Assembly: GCA_022496805.1 (NCBI GenBank) | Contig: CM040088.1 | Span: forward strand, 17,081,001 to 17,145,000 | Source of the DNA: Pohlia nutans | Taxonomy: Eukaryota; Streptophyta; Bryopsida; Bryales; Mniaceae | Length of the DNA: 64,000 nt | Reading direction: 5' to 3' | In this document: piece by piece, positions 22,146 through 35,462 of the stretch | How the letters are laid out: the number at the start of each line of letters is the position of its first letter | Position numbering within the stretch: the stretch's first letter is position 1 | Notes under the pieces: model-generated | Database searches by the model: none | What the model was told of the DNA's origin: nothing | The model's input: the letters and a program-made list of their open reading frames with translations, nothing else | Program-made: the position numbers and the translations under genes

Positions 22146-25100
22146 ATGGCGAAAGCGAGGGTTGGCAAGGAGTCCGGGGACGCAACGGCCGGCATGAGGC
22201 CACAGCTGCTGGGGAAAGTGCGGAGGCAGGCGGCCAAGGTGGTGGGCACGCTGCTGAAAGGCGATGCTAATCGGCGTGCCTCTGCGTCCATCAAGTCCCT
22301 CATTTACGAGCCCTCGGTGGTGGCCAAGAAAGCCACTCTCGCTCTCACTTGCCAGACTTTGAAATGTGAGTCTCTCACCTAATTTGACCTAATTTGAGTT
22401 TGAAACGGCTTTTCAAAAATTGCTGTTTCGAAAATCTTGAATCTGAAAGCTACCGAAGTGCATGTAATTGAAGTTCCAGTGATGCATCATATCGTCTTGT
22501 CTTACAATGATGGATCTTACTTTCTTCTCTATTCTTTCCTTTCTCTGCGTCAATTGGATTCCTAATTGACCTGATTCGTGTAAGAGCTTTTAAAAATTTA
22601 AAATTCCCAAAAGTAGTAGCTACAGAAGTGCATGTACTTGAGACTGCAATGATGCATCACATGTCATGTCTTACTTTCTTTTTCTTTTTCTTTTCTTGTG
22701 AATTGCAGATTTGCCAGTTTTGAAGGAGGTCATAGCTTTTACAGATCTTCTCAGTGGCAAAAAGAAGGTAAATCCCTGTCTTGTTCCCGTGTGTTGTTCC
22801 CGTGTGTAGTTCAGGAACAATGCGGTCAAGCCAATTGCGAATAAAATCCTTTTGTCGGATTTGAACTCCGGAGTATGTTCTTATTTTGGATTGCAATCTT
22901 TGAGCAGATGCCTGTGGAGCTGCTCTACGTGCTGGTCTGCGACCTGCTATTTGGACAGGTTCTTTTTTGCACTTCAATTTGACAAGAAATTGTGTTACAA
23001 TCAAACATCATTTGTTTGGATCTCGTAACGTTGTTTTAATGAATTGATCGATCAAGAAAAACAGAACACTGATTTTTATTTTTAGTTATAAATAGGATGG
23101 TCACGGTACAATTGTACTATCTGACAATATAACGTGTGTGTGCATACGTAGGATGTCGCAGATACTGGCGATGCAGAGAAGCAAGTGTTGACAAGGAAGT
23201 CTGCGTTGCGTGCTGCTCTAGCTCGACTTTTAGTGAAAAGAAATGTTTCGAATGCTGAGGAGCTCTTGCCTAAGGAGGTGCAAAATTCTGGTATGTTTGC
23301 ATCTTTATATTTTTATGTACAGTTGCATGCCATAAATCTTTGTACCCTAACAAACATTTTCAATAAAAATAGCCCATTTTATCAATTACTAACTCATTTC
23401 TGTGTATAAAGTTCTTATGGTTATGATACTACTATTGAAATTGGGGTTTTAGTATGCTATTTAAAACCTAAAATTAACCCTGCAAATAACCTTACAAATG
23501 CCTAATACATCAAATATTTTATTCCAGAAGGCTTAGAATTGACATCTACAAGATGTTATTAGCTCAACGGTAGAAATTGTTGGTCTTTGCAATCTTTTTA
23601 AAACCAGGTTATTTTAACTTATAAAGGTTGTATACTTTCGTATCATATCCTCTTTTTGGTTGCTTAAATTGTCTCAACAAGACTTATGGCATGCGCCTGA
23701 ATGTAGAGATTTCCGTATGTAAAGAGCACATGCAGCTTGGAATTCATTCAACTTATATTGAAGCCATACCAATTTTTACTGTGCTGTCTATGCAGGTCCT
23801 GCTGTGCCTCGCTATGTGCGGGTGAACACTTTGAAAATGAGTATGAAGAAAGCTATTACAATTCTTCGTGAGTCTATAAAAGATGTGAGATACTCATCCG
23901 ATAGGCGACATCCTCACGGTTTTCTCATTTGCTCAAAGAGAGTGAAGTGATTTTTTCATTTTAGGATCCACGTACTTCTTAACCTTCATCTTCTGCTGTG
24001 CAGGTGGAGATAGATGACCTCATACAGGACCTGCTTGTGTTGCCTGCGGGCACTGACCTTCACAAGCACCCTCTCGTCTTAAACGGCTCTATAGTGTTAC
24101 AGGTAACTCCAAGCATGTTTGTACCTTCTACGTCTATCACTATGTTCGCATTTGTCTTAAAATGGGACATTTTTTGACATCTCATTTTCTTTTATTGAAT
24201 AGGGGAAAGCAAGTTGCATGCCTGCACAAGCACTTGCACCCGCTTTTGATTGGGAGGTACGTCTTCTACATATTCCTGTTTCAGTACATGCTTGATTCTT
24301 GTACACGATAGGGGGACAATGGTATAGAGGACGTGGTCTTTTATAGGGTATTGAAGGTGACGAAGCCCTATCTGAAGTATAGAGGACCCTAGTGTATTTA
24401 TTAAAACCTAAGGTCAATGAGATCAATCTCCACGAGACCCCTGTTTTGTAAATTTATTTAACAGCGTTGCAGGTATTGGATGCTTGTGCAGCCCCTGGAA
24501 ACAAGACAGTCCATTTGGCTGCTTTGATGGCAGGCCGTGGCAAAGTTATAGCCTGCGAAATCAACGAAAAACGGGCACAGAGGTTGCAGGAGACTGTGCG
24601 GCTAACAGGAGCATCTAGTATCCAACTCTTTTTCTCTTACTGTATTTGTCCACAATATCTTTTGGTTTAGATATTCACGTTGCCAAAATGGGCTTTCCTG
24701 AGCTTGACACAGACGTCACTGTTCGACAACAAGACTTCTTGACTATAGACCCAACTCTTCCAGAATTTTCTAAGGTATGTGGACTATGATACGTCTCAAC
24801 GCTTGGGAAAACATTGTGTTGTCCAGCTTTTATTTTTATTTTTAAATTGCTTTCTAATACTCTTCATTTAAAATTGAAGTCCTACATAGCACACGTCTGC
24901 ACAATTGTTTTCTATTTATTTCCTTGAGCTATGAATTAGCTATCTAGGCTCTCAAGTGTTTTGTGGGAGTTGGTGTAATTGTTCCAGGTGCGTGGCATTC
25001 TGTTAGATCCATCATGCTCAGGATCAGGGACGACTGTGCAACGATTGGACCATCTCCTTCCATCGGCTGGTACAGGTATTTCTGTTGCAATTCTATTCCA

Positions 25101-27533
25101 ATATGACTTTAATGCTTGGCCCTGATTTTAGCGTGGTGGCTTCACAATTGATTATGTCAAGTCATGCTTACACAAATCGCTAATAAGTCCAACGGAGTTT
25201 ATGAATAGATGAGATGTCGTTGGTAATAAGGTTCAGTATAGGAGATACGATGTCTGAGGTCCCTGAATGGTTTTAGTATCCTCTACCTTTCCTATAGATT
25301 CTGGGTATGACCCAGATGATGAAGAACGTCATTGCTGAGGTGGAGACATCGTGGAGGCATAATTTAATGAACTTCTCTGACGGGAAGACTTGTGGTCACA
25401 AGACTTTCTTTCACCAGCTATCCTTATAATTTGTCTATCCTGTTTTTCGTATATTGTACACTTGATCGTTTACTCACTCTGGCAGTGTTGTTGATCTGCT
25501 GATGAATCTGTTCAGATAAAAACGACGATCAAGAGCAAGAACGGATCGAGCAGTTGGCGAAGTTCCAGCAGACAGCTTTACTTCACGCTCTTTCGTGTAA
25601 ATGGCAGTTCTGATTTCAACTTGTGTATTTCATGAACTTGATCAACTTTGTGAAAATACTTTTAGCATTATTGTTCTGTAACTGGGTTGAGCATGAAGGG
25701 TTGTAGTGTTGCAAACTGATATGTAATTGCAGCGGACTATGTATCTAACTTATTGTTGCAATGTTGAAACAGTTCCGCTTCTCGAAAAGGTAGTGTACAG
25801 CACATGCTCCGTTCATCAAAGAGAGAATGAGGATGTTGTTATGGCAGTACTGCCACACGCCAAAGAAAAGGGATTTGAGCTTGCGTGTCCTTATCCAAGT
25901 TGGCCTCATAGGGGCCTTCCTGTTTTTGATGGAGGTAAGCTGTTTTTCTAGGCTTTTATGGTTTTCTATTGCTTGCGGATCTGCTTCCTCTTTAGCTCAG
26001 GTGCATTGGACATTTGACTGGCTGTTTGGAACTGGAGTATCTATTTTATTTGCAAACTGTGGTTGCCAAGCTTCAGGTTATCATGGTTGAAATTTTACTC
26101 AAGGCCCCGCCCGCACCAATTAGCTAACTGGAATTTGTTACTAAATCCCCAAGTTCTCTTAGTAAATTGGTGCCAACTTCTAATTAATTTACATTCATTA
26201 CCACCAGTTAACCCTTTAACGTCCCAATTCAACACTGTTTTCAAAGAAGTGTTATAAAATGTTTGATGGAAACCGAAAATGGAGTTGATGTACAAAGAAA
26301 ATTTGTAAATGTCAATGTGAAGATCACATCTGTACAGTTAGATGCATCATATTTTTTATTAATAATTTTAAAATAATTTTGCAAGGTTTTCTCTTGAAAT
26401 TCAATTAAAAATCCCGAATTAACACAAAAAAATTTAAAAATATTGGAATGAAATTGGAATAACATGCACTACGCGATGGTATGGTTTCCATTATTTGATT
26501 CTACTTATTTTGGAAAATCATGTCTAAGGTCTCACTTTTTGAACTAAGAATGAAACTTGACATAAACCAATTGTGTTATTTTTCCAAAAAGCATGATAAC
26601 CTATTTTGAAGATCCACACCGTACAAAGGATAGTCAACTTACACAAGAACCCAAAAAAAAAATTGGTGGATGAAAACTGTCCAGTTTGAATGGAAATCAA
26701 ACAACTTTAATCTGTTCGTCGTCCAATATATGGACGCTGGCGTGCTAAAGGGTTAACTCACTGATTTTAGACAAGTAAATTAACTGTGCCTCTAGCAACG
26801 GTTTGAAGCGCTTAATCAGCCCGTACCAACCAAGTAGCAACAGATAGCTAACTTGAAAGCCTAACTCCCCATTAACCCTTAAATGACCAAGGATTCAGTC
26901 TTAAAATGAAAAGTTCAATTGATCATATTGTGAAAAATATAAATCAGATTGAACCATACTTTATATCGCTAGAACTAGTGAAGATCATTGCATATGTTGC
27001 ACAAAAAACAAAAAAAATCGAATAAGAGGAAGTCCAAATAGGACGTATCCAAAACTGTTCAAAAAAACATGGTGACCGTTAAATAACCTATTGTGTGCCC
27101 ACGCTTGCAAGGCCATTAACCACTAAGCGTCCCCGGTGACACACAATAGGTTATTTTATTTCCTACTAGTTAATGGGCCTTTACAGGGTCTCATTTAGCT
27201 AATTGGCGCTACTTGGTTGGTTAGCTAGTATGTGTAATTTATCTGCACTTGAGAGTCTGCTGGTTAATACCGTAAATGTTTGACTGTCGTGATGCAGCCG
27301 ACCTGCTCCTTCGCACAGATGCGTCAAGGGACAGGATGGACGGATTTTTCGTTGCATTATTTGTTCGCAAGTCCAGCAGCTCAACTCGCATAAAAGCATC
27401 AGATGCATTAGAACTGGTAGATACCGAGGACACGATAGTAGAGCAGGACGCCAAGAGCTCACTGCTGCGGCGAAGGAAATTGAAGAGACAACGCAAGAAG
27501 GAACAACAAGCCATCGATGCAAAAGTAAATTGA
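22146..27533 (+). CDS. NSUN5: NSUN5-like 25S rRNA cytosine-C5 methyltransferase
   Basis: I could join thirteen exons with conserved GT-AG sites and consistent phases: 22146-22365, 22709-22767, 22908-22958, 23152-23290, 23796-23884, 24004-24102, 24203-24256, 24473-24617, 24671-24774, 24988-25075, 25516-25596, 25773-25934 and 27298-27533. They give 508 residues. The N-terminal region has KKATLALTCQTLKYLPVLKE, then LVCDLLFGQ and PRYVRVNTL. The Rossmann core has the SAM loop DACAAPGNKT (residues 240-249), ACEINEKR with acidic E266, and QQDF near 307. Both RsmB-family cysteines are present: LLDPSCSGSG (C330) and VVYSTCS (C388). ENEDVV, WPHRGLP and MDGFFVALF complete the family pattern, and the tail is Lys/Arg-rich. 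Homologues (yeast Rcm1, human NSUN5) methylate one conserved cytosine in large-subunit rRNA in the nucleolus. The start is the first ATG in frame; an in-frame GTG lies 6 nt upstream. It looks intact. Intron 12 (1363 bp) is swollen by two TTAA elements. Confidence 0.93.
26208..26756. mobile_element. TTAA element, family I, in NSUN5 intron 12
   Basis: 549 bp from TTAACCCTTTAACGTCC to GCGTGCTAAAGGGTTAA. The interior matches the copies at 30357 and 53358 (for example TTTTGAACTAAGAATGAAAC in inverse, and CATCAAACATTTTATAAC in inverse). Confidence 0.85.
26872..27082. mobile_element. TTAA element, family F, in NSUN5 intron 12
   Basis: Starts TTAACCCTTAAATGACCAAG. The interior is typical of F (TTGATCATATTGTGAAAAAT, TTTATATCGC). 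The right end is eroded and stops near GGTGACCGTTAA. Confidence 0.6.
27083..27161. repeat. Hairpin just upstream of NSUN5 exon 13
   Basis: AAATAACCTATTGTGTGCC (27080-27099) faces GACACACAATAGGTTATTTT (27139-27158), with a second inner pairing (CGCTT/AAGCG). A stem of roughly 18 bp lies within the last 220 bp of intron 12. Confidence 0.6.
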
Positions 27534-28235
27534 AGAGAGGGAACCGGATTCGGCTTCAAGTGAGTTGTCAGATCATTTCACCCTGGCAGGTTTTGACATG
27601 TACTACATTTTTATATTATTAAATTGACAGTGCTCTTGAGAGTCAAAGAGTCTCTGTACGTTTGAATATTATGTGATTACAATCTCTTCAAGGTCAGGAG
27701 CCGTAGCGTTGGTAACCTTATGTGGACAAATATCTGAATTTGAAGATTTATGGAATTTCTACTGCTGTTTGTGAGTGGAATTTCTAATCACTAACAAACC
27801 ACAGTAAGGTAACTATACCTTGAAGCAGCCACGAAATCCCTAGTGAGCGTTTTTGATGGAATCTATCAGAACTCAACAACTTTGTGCGTTGGCAAGTTCC
27901 CGAGAAGGCCATAGCAAGTGGAATTTTTCAAATCCAACCCATAATGAGTGAGATCTTGGATGTCGAAGTTAAAATTGGTGCTTGACTAAACATGTTTTGA
28001 AGTGCGACATTAATCTCCTAGGCGTCTTGTGGGAGAGAAGAAGATGCCTACTTGGGGAAAGAAGCCATTAATTCATATTTGCAGAACCAAAAGAAACGCT
28101 ACATTTTACTATAAACTGTGTAAATTATGTTCAAAAAGAAACTAATATTTGAGTGAATTTGTTTGTAGTCCATTTAAAGGAATGGTTGCTTTAAGGTGTA
28201 GTTACCTCAGACCTAATAAAAACTTCAGCTTAATT
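27534..28235. other. NSUN5 3' flank and intergenic DNA
   Basis: The first few hundred bases presumably hold the 3' UTR. There is an AATTAAATTG-like stretch near 27618, but no certain poly(A) signal. No other gene was seen. Confidence 0.45.
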
Positions 28236-28642
28236 ATTCAATTGCAATGATCAACTTTGCTCAACTCCACCAAGGAGAATTTTTCAAAGACAAACACCTC
28301 AACATTGTCATAAAACTTACTATTTTGGGAAAGTAATGATGTTCTCCTTTTAAAAAAATTCTTTTTTGAATTTTAGAATAGAATGTTTAGATTTAACCAA
28401 TCATACCAAATTTCAAATTCTAAAAATAAAATTTGTAATTTTGGTGAGTATTCAACAATAAATGCTTTTAAATTCATTAAATGAGTATCTAAAACATTTT
28501 TTGAAAGTTTGAACGTATGGATGGTTACTAAACATCATGCTTCTCATTTTCTCTTTTTGACCAAATTTCATCAAAGTTGGAGAAATAAATTTTATAACAC
28601 ATCTAAGTTTTGGCCTTACTCCCTTGGGCATTTAGGGGTTAA
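28236..28642. mobile_element. TTAA element, family G, truncated
   Basis: Inverted relative to the 29812 copy, with one end missing. It ends GGGCATTTAGGGGTTAA, which is shared with the next element. The core CATCATGCTTCTCATTTTCT is shared (in either sense) with 40257, 51090 and 56238. Confidence 0.7.
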
Positions 28643-28876
28643 CCCATAACGAACCAAGGATTCATGGTTTTAAAATGTCAAATTTAATTGATCATATTGT
28701 GAAAAATATAATTTAGATGAGAACAAATTTTATATCACCTCAATCACTGAAGAACATTGCATGTGTTGATCAAAAAACAAATAAATTTGAACAAAAGAGG
28801 TCAACATAGGACCTAATCAAAATTGTAAAAAAAAACATGAGGTCTAATTTGGGCTTCTTGGTCCTTTAGGGATTAA
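28639..28876. mobile_element. TTAA element, family F
   Basis: 238 bp from TTAACCCATAACGAACCAAG to TTGGTCCTTTAGGGATTAA. It abuts the family G element through one TTAA. Confidence 0.8.
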
Positions 28877-29016
28877 TTGGGATGGTGACCGAGGCCAAGA
28901 AAGGCGAAATCAGTTGCTTATCCATGAGTACATCATCTGTCCATAATCCTCATATATTTTCATCCAAAAAGAGAATATTCATTCATAATCTGTCACTTTT
29001 TGTCTTAGTAGTCTAG

Positions 29017-29257
29017 TTGATCTCCAAAGGATCAAGGATTTATGGTTCTAAATTCATAGACTCAATTGATCATATTGTAAAAAATATAATTCATATGAGA
29101 CCAAATCTCATATCACCGGGATCAACAAAGAACATTGCATGTATTGATAAAAAAATTGGCTAATTTAATTTTAAAAATTGAACAAAAGCAAGTCCACAAA
29201 GGACCTGATGAAAATTGCTAAAAGAACATGAGGGCTTCTCAGTCCTCTATAAATTAA
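29017..29257. mobile_element. TTAA element, family F
   Basis: The degenerate left end TTGATCTCCAAAGGATCAAG is followed by the F interior (GACTCAATTGATCATATTGT). The right end shares TTAA 29254-29257 with the following family J element. Confidence 0.7.
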
Positions 29258-29709
29258 CCTTTAAACGTCAAAAAAGCCCCACTGGCTTTTTATAAAGGAA
29301 TAATTGAGAAAAAAGTAGATTTTCTCAACCAAATCAAGCGAGGATTGGTTCGTTGGAAAGCTACTGAAAAAGCGATCTAGATTCCAAATTTGCGCCTCAT
29401 TTGGGAGATTGTGGAAACATTGGCAAGCAATCAAAGTTATCAAAATGAATAGGAGTTGAGGTTGGGCAGCAGAGGTCGTTTCTTGAAAAGTGCCGCAGTG
29501 CTACAGTGCCGCAACAATGTTGGCCAGCATTTTAATTTTAATAAAATTAAAATTCCGTTTTTTAATTAAAAAAATTATTTTAATTTTATAAAAAATAATT
29601 ATTATTTTTAAAATAAAATTTTAATTATTTTTTAAAATAAAATTTCGTCCTAAAATTTAGATGCCTTCCGGACTGCCCCGCCTAGGCCCTCTTAACGTTT
29701 AAGGATTAA
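29254..29709. mobile_element. TTAA element, family J
   Basis: 456 bp from TTAACCTTTAAACGTCAAAA to CTCTTAACGTTTAAGGATTAA. The centre holds AAGTGCCGCAGTGCTACAGT, used below as the unoccupied comparator for the nested insertion at 47683. Confidence 0.85.
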
Positions 29710-29811
29710 CCAATCTCGCCACCTCTAGCAGCTTGACATGGTGAATTCATTACAATTCACAAAGTTAATCTTTCATTCATAACCTTTTCCTTTTTGCCAT
29801 GATCAGCATTG

Positions 29812-30360
29812 TTAACCCCTAAAAGCCCGAGGGGTATTGGACAAAACATAGATGTGTTATAATACGTGCCTTCCATATGTTTGATGGTGTTTGGTTCAGT
29901 AGACAAAATGTAGGGCGTCATCTCTACAAATTATACGTATGGTCAAACTTCCAAAAATAACTTCAGATAAATTTTTAATGAATTAAAAGCATTAACCTTT
30001 GAAAATTTGTATAAATTATAATTTTCAATCTTAGAGTTTAAAATTTAGTATGATTGGTTAAAGTTGGGTTATCTATTGTAAACTTCAAAAAAGCAAAAGA
30101 AATGATAGAAGGAACATCATTACTTTCCCCGAAAAGCAATTTTTATAACACTAAGACAATGTTGAGGTGATCCACTTTGAAAATTTCTCCCGGGTGGAGT
30201 TTAACTCGGATTGCCATAATTCAAATTGCGTTGGATAGTAGACTTGATGTAGTATTTTAAAATATTTTTTATTTTTTCAAAAAAATATTTTTTTGTTCCG
30301 GACAACCCGTTAGATTCGGGCAGCGACCAGAAAATGGTCGTTTGAGAGTTTAGGGGTTAA
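29812..30360. mobile_element. TTAA element, family G
   Basis: Starts TTAACCCCTAAAAGCCCG and ends GAGAGTTTAGGGGTTAA. It carries the family G end motif GACCAGAAAATGGTCG. It abuts the next element at one TTAA. Confidence 0.8.
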
Positions 30361-30890
30361 CCCTTTGACGCGCCAACATCCATATTTTGGAGGCTGGATG
30401 ATTTATGAGGTGTCTCTTCACTACCTACAGTGGCATTTTGCATCCATCCAAAGTTCTCTTGGTTCTTGTGCTAGTTGACTACCATTTGTACAATATAGAT
30501 CTTCAAAATAAGATACTGTGATTTTTTTAAATAACAAAATTTGTTTATGTCAAATTTCATTCTTAGTTCAAAAAGTGAGATCTTAAAAATGATTTTCCAA
30601 AATAATTAGAATCAAATAATGGAAATTATACCATCTCATAGTACATATCTTTCCAAATTCATTACAATAATTTTGGATTTTGGATTTTTCATTGAATTTC
30701 AAAAGAAAATCTTTAAAAAAATTATCAAAAAACATTAATAATAAAATATGATAAATCCAACCATACAAATGTGATCTACACATTGACATTTGCAACATAG
30801 CTTTGTATATCAACTCTATTTTTGTTATTCATCAAACATTTTATAACACATCTTTGAAATCAGTGCATCATCTGAACCTTAAAGAGTTAA
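30357..30890. mobile_element. TTAA element, family I
   Basis: Runs from TTAACCCTTTGACGCGCC to CTTAAAGAGTTAA, with an interior matching 53358 (TTGTGCTAGTTGACTACCAT). Confidence 0.85.
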
Positions 30891-32183
30891 CCAATCTAGT
30901 TACAAGGTGATTGTCCAGAAATTCACTATAGTAGCTAGCCTATAGGAAAGGCAATTTTGTAAATAATTAACTCCTAAATTTGTATAACTATGTCTTGTCA
31001 AAATCACTTTAAAATTGTCATTTCTAATGTCAAGAGCAAAAATTGTTCTTTACACTCTAAACTCATTATTATTACAATCTCTAATATCACATTCTAGTAT
31101 CTCCAAATTCTAATAGTTGCTATTGTGTAAGTTTGTGATTGGACACTTTCCACATACTAAGTTCTAAACTTATGTACGTTGGTTACCGAATAGGTGATAT
31201 AAAAGAGTTTTGAGTGTATTTGAATCCACTCTTAGGATCTTGCTTTATATATCAAAAAAAAATTAGAAAAATTGATTGCATAAATTGTATGATTACAGTG
31301 TTTGAAATGAAGAAAAAAGGTTTTTTTTACCTTGCCAAATTAGGTCATTTGGCTTTTGATCTACTGATTAAAAAAATTGCATTGTAGAGTTTTTATTTTT
31401 TTTGTAGAATATGTTGGAGAATTCAGTTGAGGATTTTAAATTCAAACATTCAAAGAAAAACTTGATTTTCCATTTTTTGCAAAAAGGATTAAAACGGAAA
31501 AGGTATAGGATGAAAAGAAAAAGTAAGTTATTAACCATCCTCACATGAAATTGAAACATGTCAATCCTAAAAGTTAGAATGTTGTAACATGGAATTTAAA
31601 CCCTATCAAGTTTTTATTTAATTTTTAATTTTGAAATTTGGGTTCCAAAATGAATCTAACATAATATTTTTCTACGACAATTCATTGATTTCTTGTAAAA
31701 AAAGATTCCTTGTAATTTTGACATTGATTATCAAAATGGAATAAATTAAAGCTCTCTATGTAGATTCCATAAAGAAATACTTAAATTTGTACTTATAATT
31801 TTATTGGTTTTCTTTTGTTGCCCAAAGTCAATCCTTTTGTGTCTGGGACTAAAATCTATTTCTCTTGAGGTCTAATGAAAAAAAATTATATCTTTAGAAA
31901 GCCTATGCATATTCACATTTTACAAGGAGGTTACAAGGAGTTTTAATAAAAAAAACTAGCATCGCTAGCACCTATCCAACCTTTCAGCTGTCCTCTGGAA
32001 AATTTGAGATTTTTTCAAATTTTTTTTTTAAATTTAGTATTTTCCAAAAAACCTCAAAAATCTTGAACTTCATATGATCAAGAATCTCCCAAAGAATCCC
32101 TATCTTGGCTACTTGATCATTTTGAAATTACAAATCCTTGGTTTTCACGGATTAACTTACATGCTCTAAAGCAAGCTTATTGC
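30891..32183. other. AT-rich non-coding DNA
   Basis: No gene or clear repeat boundary. About 31930-32155 weakly recalls family F near its right end (ATCCTTGGTTTTCACGGATTAA), so an old fragment is possible. Confidence 0.4.
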
Positions 32184-33641
32184 TTAACCCCCAATGCTCA
32201 CGGGTTTTCTTAAGAAACTAGATGTGTTATAATGTTCATCTTACTCAACTTTTATGGGTTACAGTCTTTAAATATATGTTCACAACAATAAAACAACATC
32301 CATTCGGTTAAAAAAAATTTAAATGCTATGAGTTTTTTAATAATCATTTTATAAGAATTATTTTTGAAAATTCATAAAAAATACATGTTAGTCATTTTGA
32401 CTTGAAACCAAGTACAATAGGTCAAAAAAAATTGGTTTTGTGTAGTGGTTAACTTGTTCATGATAGAGTTTTTCTTATTTGATAAAAAAACTAATGATTC
32501 CATTTCAAGTAGATTTTCAAATTTGTGACAATTTGAGATACTATCATTTTGAGAGCTTTAGATGAAAATTAGTAAATGTTTTTTTTCAATTTTTTGTTTT
32601 TTGAAAAAGTTGACCAATTTCAATATCTACAAGTGAAAAAAATCACGCTCAAAAATTGTTATTTTGTAAAAGTTGTGGATGTTTAAAGTGGGTTGAAATT
32701 TCCCTTATATAATTGGATTTTTTTTAAATATTCTGGATTTTTATTATATTTTAGAAAGAAATACTAGAAATATAAATATTTCAATTTAAAATTTGGTATG
32801 ATTGGATGAAAATATGTAATTATGACATGGTCGAACTTTAGTGGCATCAACTATTTTCTATTATATAAATGTCCAAATTATTTTTTTATAATAATTAAAG
32901 CAACATTTCGGAAGTTCTAAATGAGAAATATATTGTGTTTTTGAGTATATTTTTAACCTCAAAATTTCAATCAATCGCTCCAAAATTCATGTTTAGATGA
33001 CTTTTTTTAATAGCTATAGTAAAAAAAATGAGACAAAAAACTGAAAGTTAAATGCTTGAAATTGATATTTATTAATTTATAATAAATGTCAGATTCAATT
33101 GCATAAATGCAATCTTAAGCTTAAATACTACAGACTTCATTTACATTTTAATATTAAAAAGTTCAATTTCCCTCTAGTTTATATTATATTTAACAAAATT
33201 CGATCAAATTGTAGCTAAAATCATTGTAGATTTTTATATTTAGCAAGTATCTTTGATCTCATAGAGTCATGCTTTGCATAAGTCATAAATCGACTACCGT
33301 ATCTAGAAGGCATGGTCAATAAAATAATTGTATAAAGAGGTGCCCAAATTTTTAGGATTTTAAAAAAATAATCTATATTCTATGATAAAAAAGAGAATCA
33401 TAGAGAGTATCCATAGAATATCAAAGAATATTTGCATCAATTCGGAAAAATAAATAAATATTTGACATGAGCTGCCAACCCGGTCTTCTGGGTACGGTAT
33501 GTGCATCAAATTCTATGCTACGTACATTGGCGCAATTGGTTTTCTAATTTAAGTTATAGATCTTTTGTAGTTGATCTCATAAAAAAGCCTGGGAAAAAAA
33601 CTAACAATCCTTTTTAGATTCTTTAGGCCTTTAGGGATTAA
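32184..33641. mobile_element. Possible long TTAA element related to family G
   Basis: TTAACCCCCAATGCTCACGG with the G-like motif CTAGATGTGTTATAATG at the left, and GGCCTTTAGGGATTAA at the right, 1458 bp apart. The interior is AT-rich, encodes nothing recognisable and does not match the short G copies. It could instead be two unrelated ends. Confidence 0.4.
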
Positions 33642-34192
33642 TGAATCTTCATGCAGATACTAGTAAAGTTGAACAATGTTTTGATCATAGTGTACATACC
33701 CAAATACTCCAAATGTCAAGTTCAATTTTCCGAAGCAATTGTGCCATTTTCTCATTAACTAGTTAAAAAGACAATAACTCTTTTCATTTTTGTCTTTTAT
33801 TTTTGGATCTTTAATCAACTAAAAGCATAAATCTAATAAAACATTGGAGATTGAAACTTAAATTTGACATAAATGTCCCATAACCTACTTGCCACTATCA
33901 TGTCTCATTGGATATGTTTGAGATGAACAACTTTTTTGAGTGCCTTCACTATTGTAAGGTCATCGAGCACAAGTGTGAAAGCTCAAGTTTTTAATGGCAT
34001 TACCATGGTGTGGCCACAAGAAAATAGTTGCTTATTTTGCATAAAGAACCATGGAGGTCACAACATTTGGCATATATTTGTTTGGTTAAGAATTTCTTCA
34101 CCACACATAATATAATTTTCTATGTAAACCATCACTCTGTTGATTATTGTATTCCATTTACAAGGTACGCTATTGTGATATACAAAGGTTCT
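33642..34192. other. Non-coding, nothing recognised
   Basis: AT-rich, with short ORFs only and no repeat partner seen. Confidence 0.4.
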
Positions 34193-34778
34193 TTAATCCC
34201 TAAATGCCCATAGCCATCTCCAAATTTGGAGAATTGCAAAGACGCATTATGAAATGCAACTAAGAGGGATATTTGAACTTGATGTATAAATAAAAGTTGT
34301 ACATTATGAATTTTAGATTCTATCCATATAGTTAGATCTATGATTGCTATCATCAATATTATGTATGAAATTTGGAACTTAAAATTCAAAATTCTTTTGT
34401 AACTCGATTAAAGATAAGATATTGACAATTTGTGAATGAAATTTTGTTGTGATGCGTTGAAATGTAGTACTCTAAGTGTAGTGATTTTTGGAGTTTTTTT
34501 GGTTGCTTAATTTTATGAGTTGACTTTTTCAAGAGCACTTTTGAACTATTTTGAAGTAAGATCTTATAAATTTTTGATGAATCACTGCAACATGAAATGA
34601 GGCATAAAGAATTCACAAAGCATCCCCTTTCTAATTGGTTGACACACACATGAAGCTATCTTCCCATAAAATCTATAGTAAAAACTCCACTTTACGAAAA
34701 GTGCATGACGGATGAAAAAAACGTGGATGAAATATGCTCATCATCTAAAAAATGAACTTTTGGGCAATTAAGAATTAA
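34193..34778. mobile_element. TTAA element, family C
   Basis: Runs from TTAATCCCTAAATGCCC to GGGCAATTAAGAATTAA. Interior C cores are present, including AACTAAGAGGGATATTTGAA. The right end is eroded. Confidence 0.8.
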
Positions 34779-35054
34779 ATAGTACTTAATAATACATTAG
34801 AAAGGGTGCAAACCCAACACTTCTTATTCCTTAGAGGACATTTAAAGCCCCTTCAACTTCATTTACTCAGTTTTCAAACCACTTTGACCATTAATTGCTA
34901 ATAATGGAGGAATTTTTTTATAATTTTTTTTTCAAACATCATCCGTGACAAGAGTAGTATGTACCTAAATTTTAAAAATGTAAATTACTTCTATATTTTG
35001 AGGTTAAAACTCAAAAAGACTCCTTTCTTTTAAATTAGAAATTGTACCTATATC

Positions 35055-35287
35055 TTAACCCTTAAAGGTCTAGAGAGCCCTTTCGGACCAATATTATACA
35101 CCAATATTCCATTGTATTTGGCATAGTTCCACACTTCCTATGGATTTAAGATCAAAAGTGAAGTTAAAATTCACGTTGACATGATTTTAATGAGCTATCA
35201 GGGTCTCAATTCAGAACTTTCTATTTTCAACAAATGTCAAATATACGCCAACGTATATACTATCTCCATCAATCCTTTAAGGTATAA
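35055..35287. mobile_element. TTAA element, family A
   Basis: Starts TTAACCCTTAAAGGTCTAGA and ends CCTTTAAGGTATAA. The interior is typical of A (ATTCCATTGTATTTGGCATA). Confidence 0.75.
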
Positions 35288-35462
35288 AAAACATATTATC
35301 TACCAAGCTATAAACAAAAAAGGGTTTTTTCCTTCTTCTTTGAAAATTCAAAGCATATTCTAAACAATCTCAAAAATCAAACTCCCATCTTACCTAATAA
35401 GAACAAATTTAGCATATAGGCTTGTGTCTACTACTAAATTAGGGTTCCAAACCTTAAGCAAA

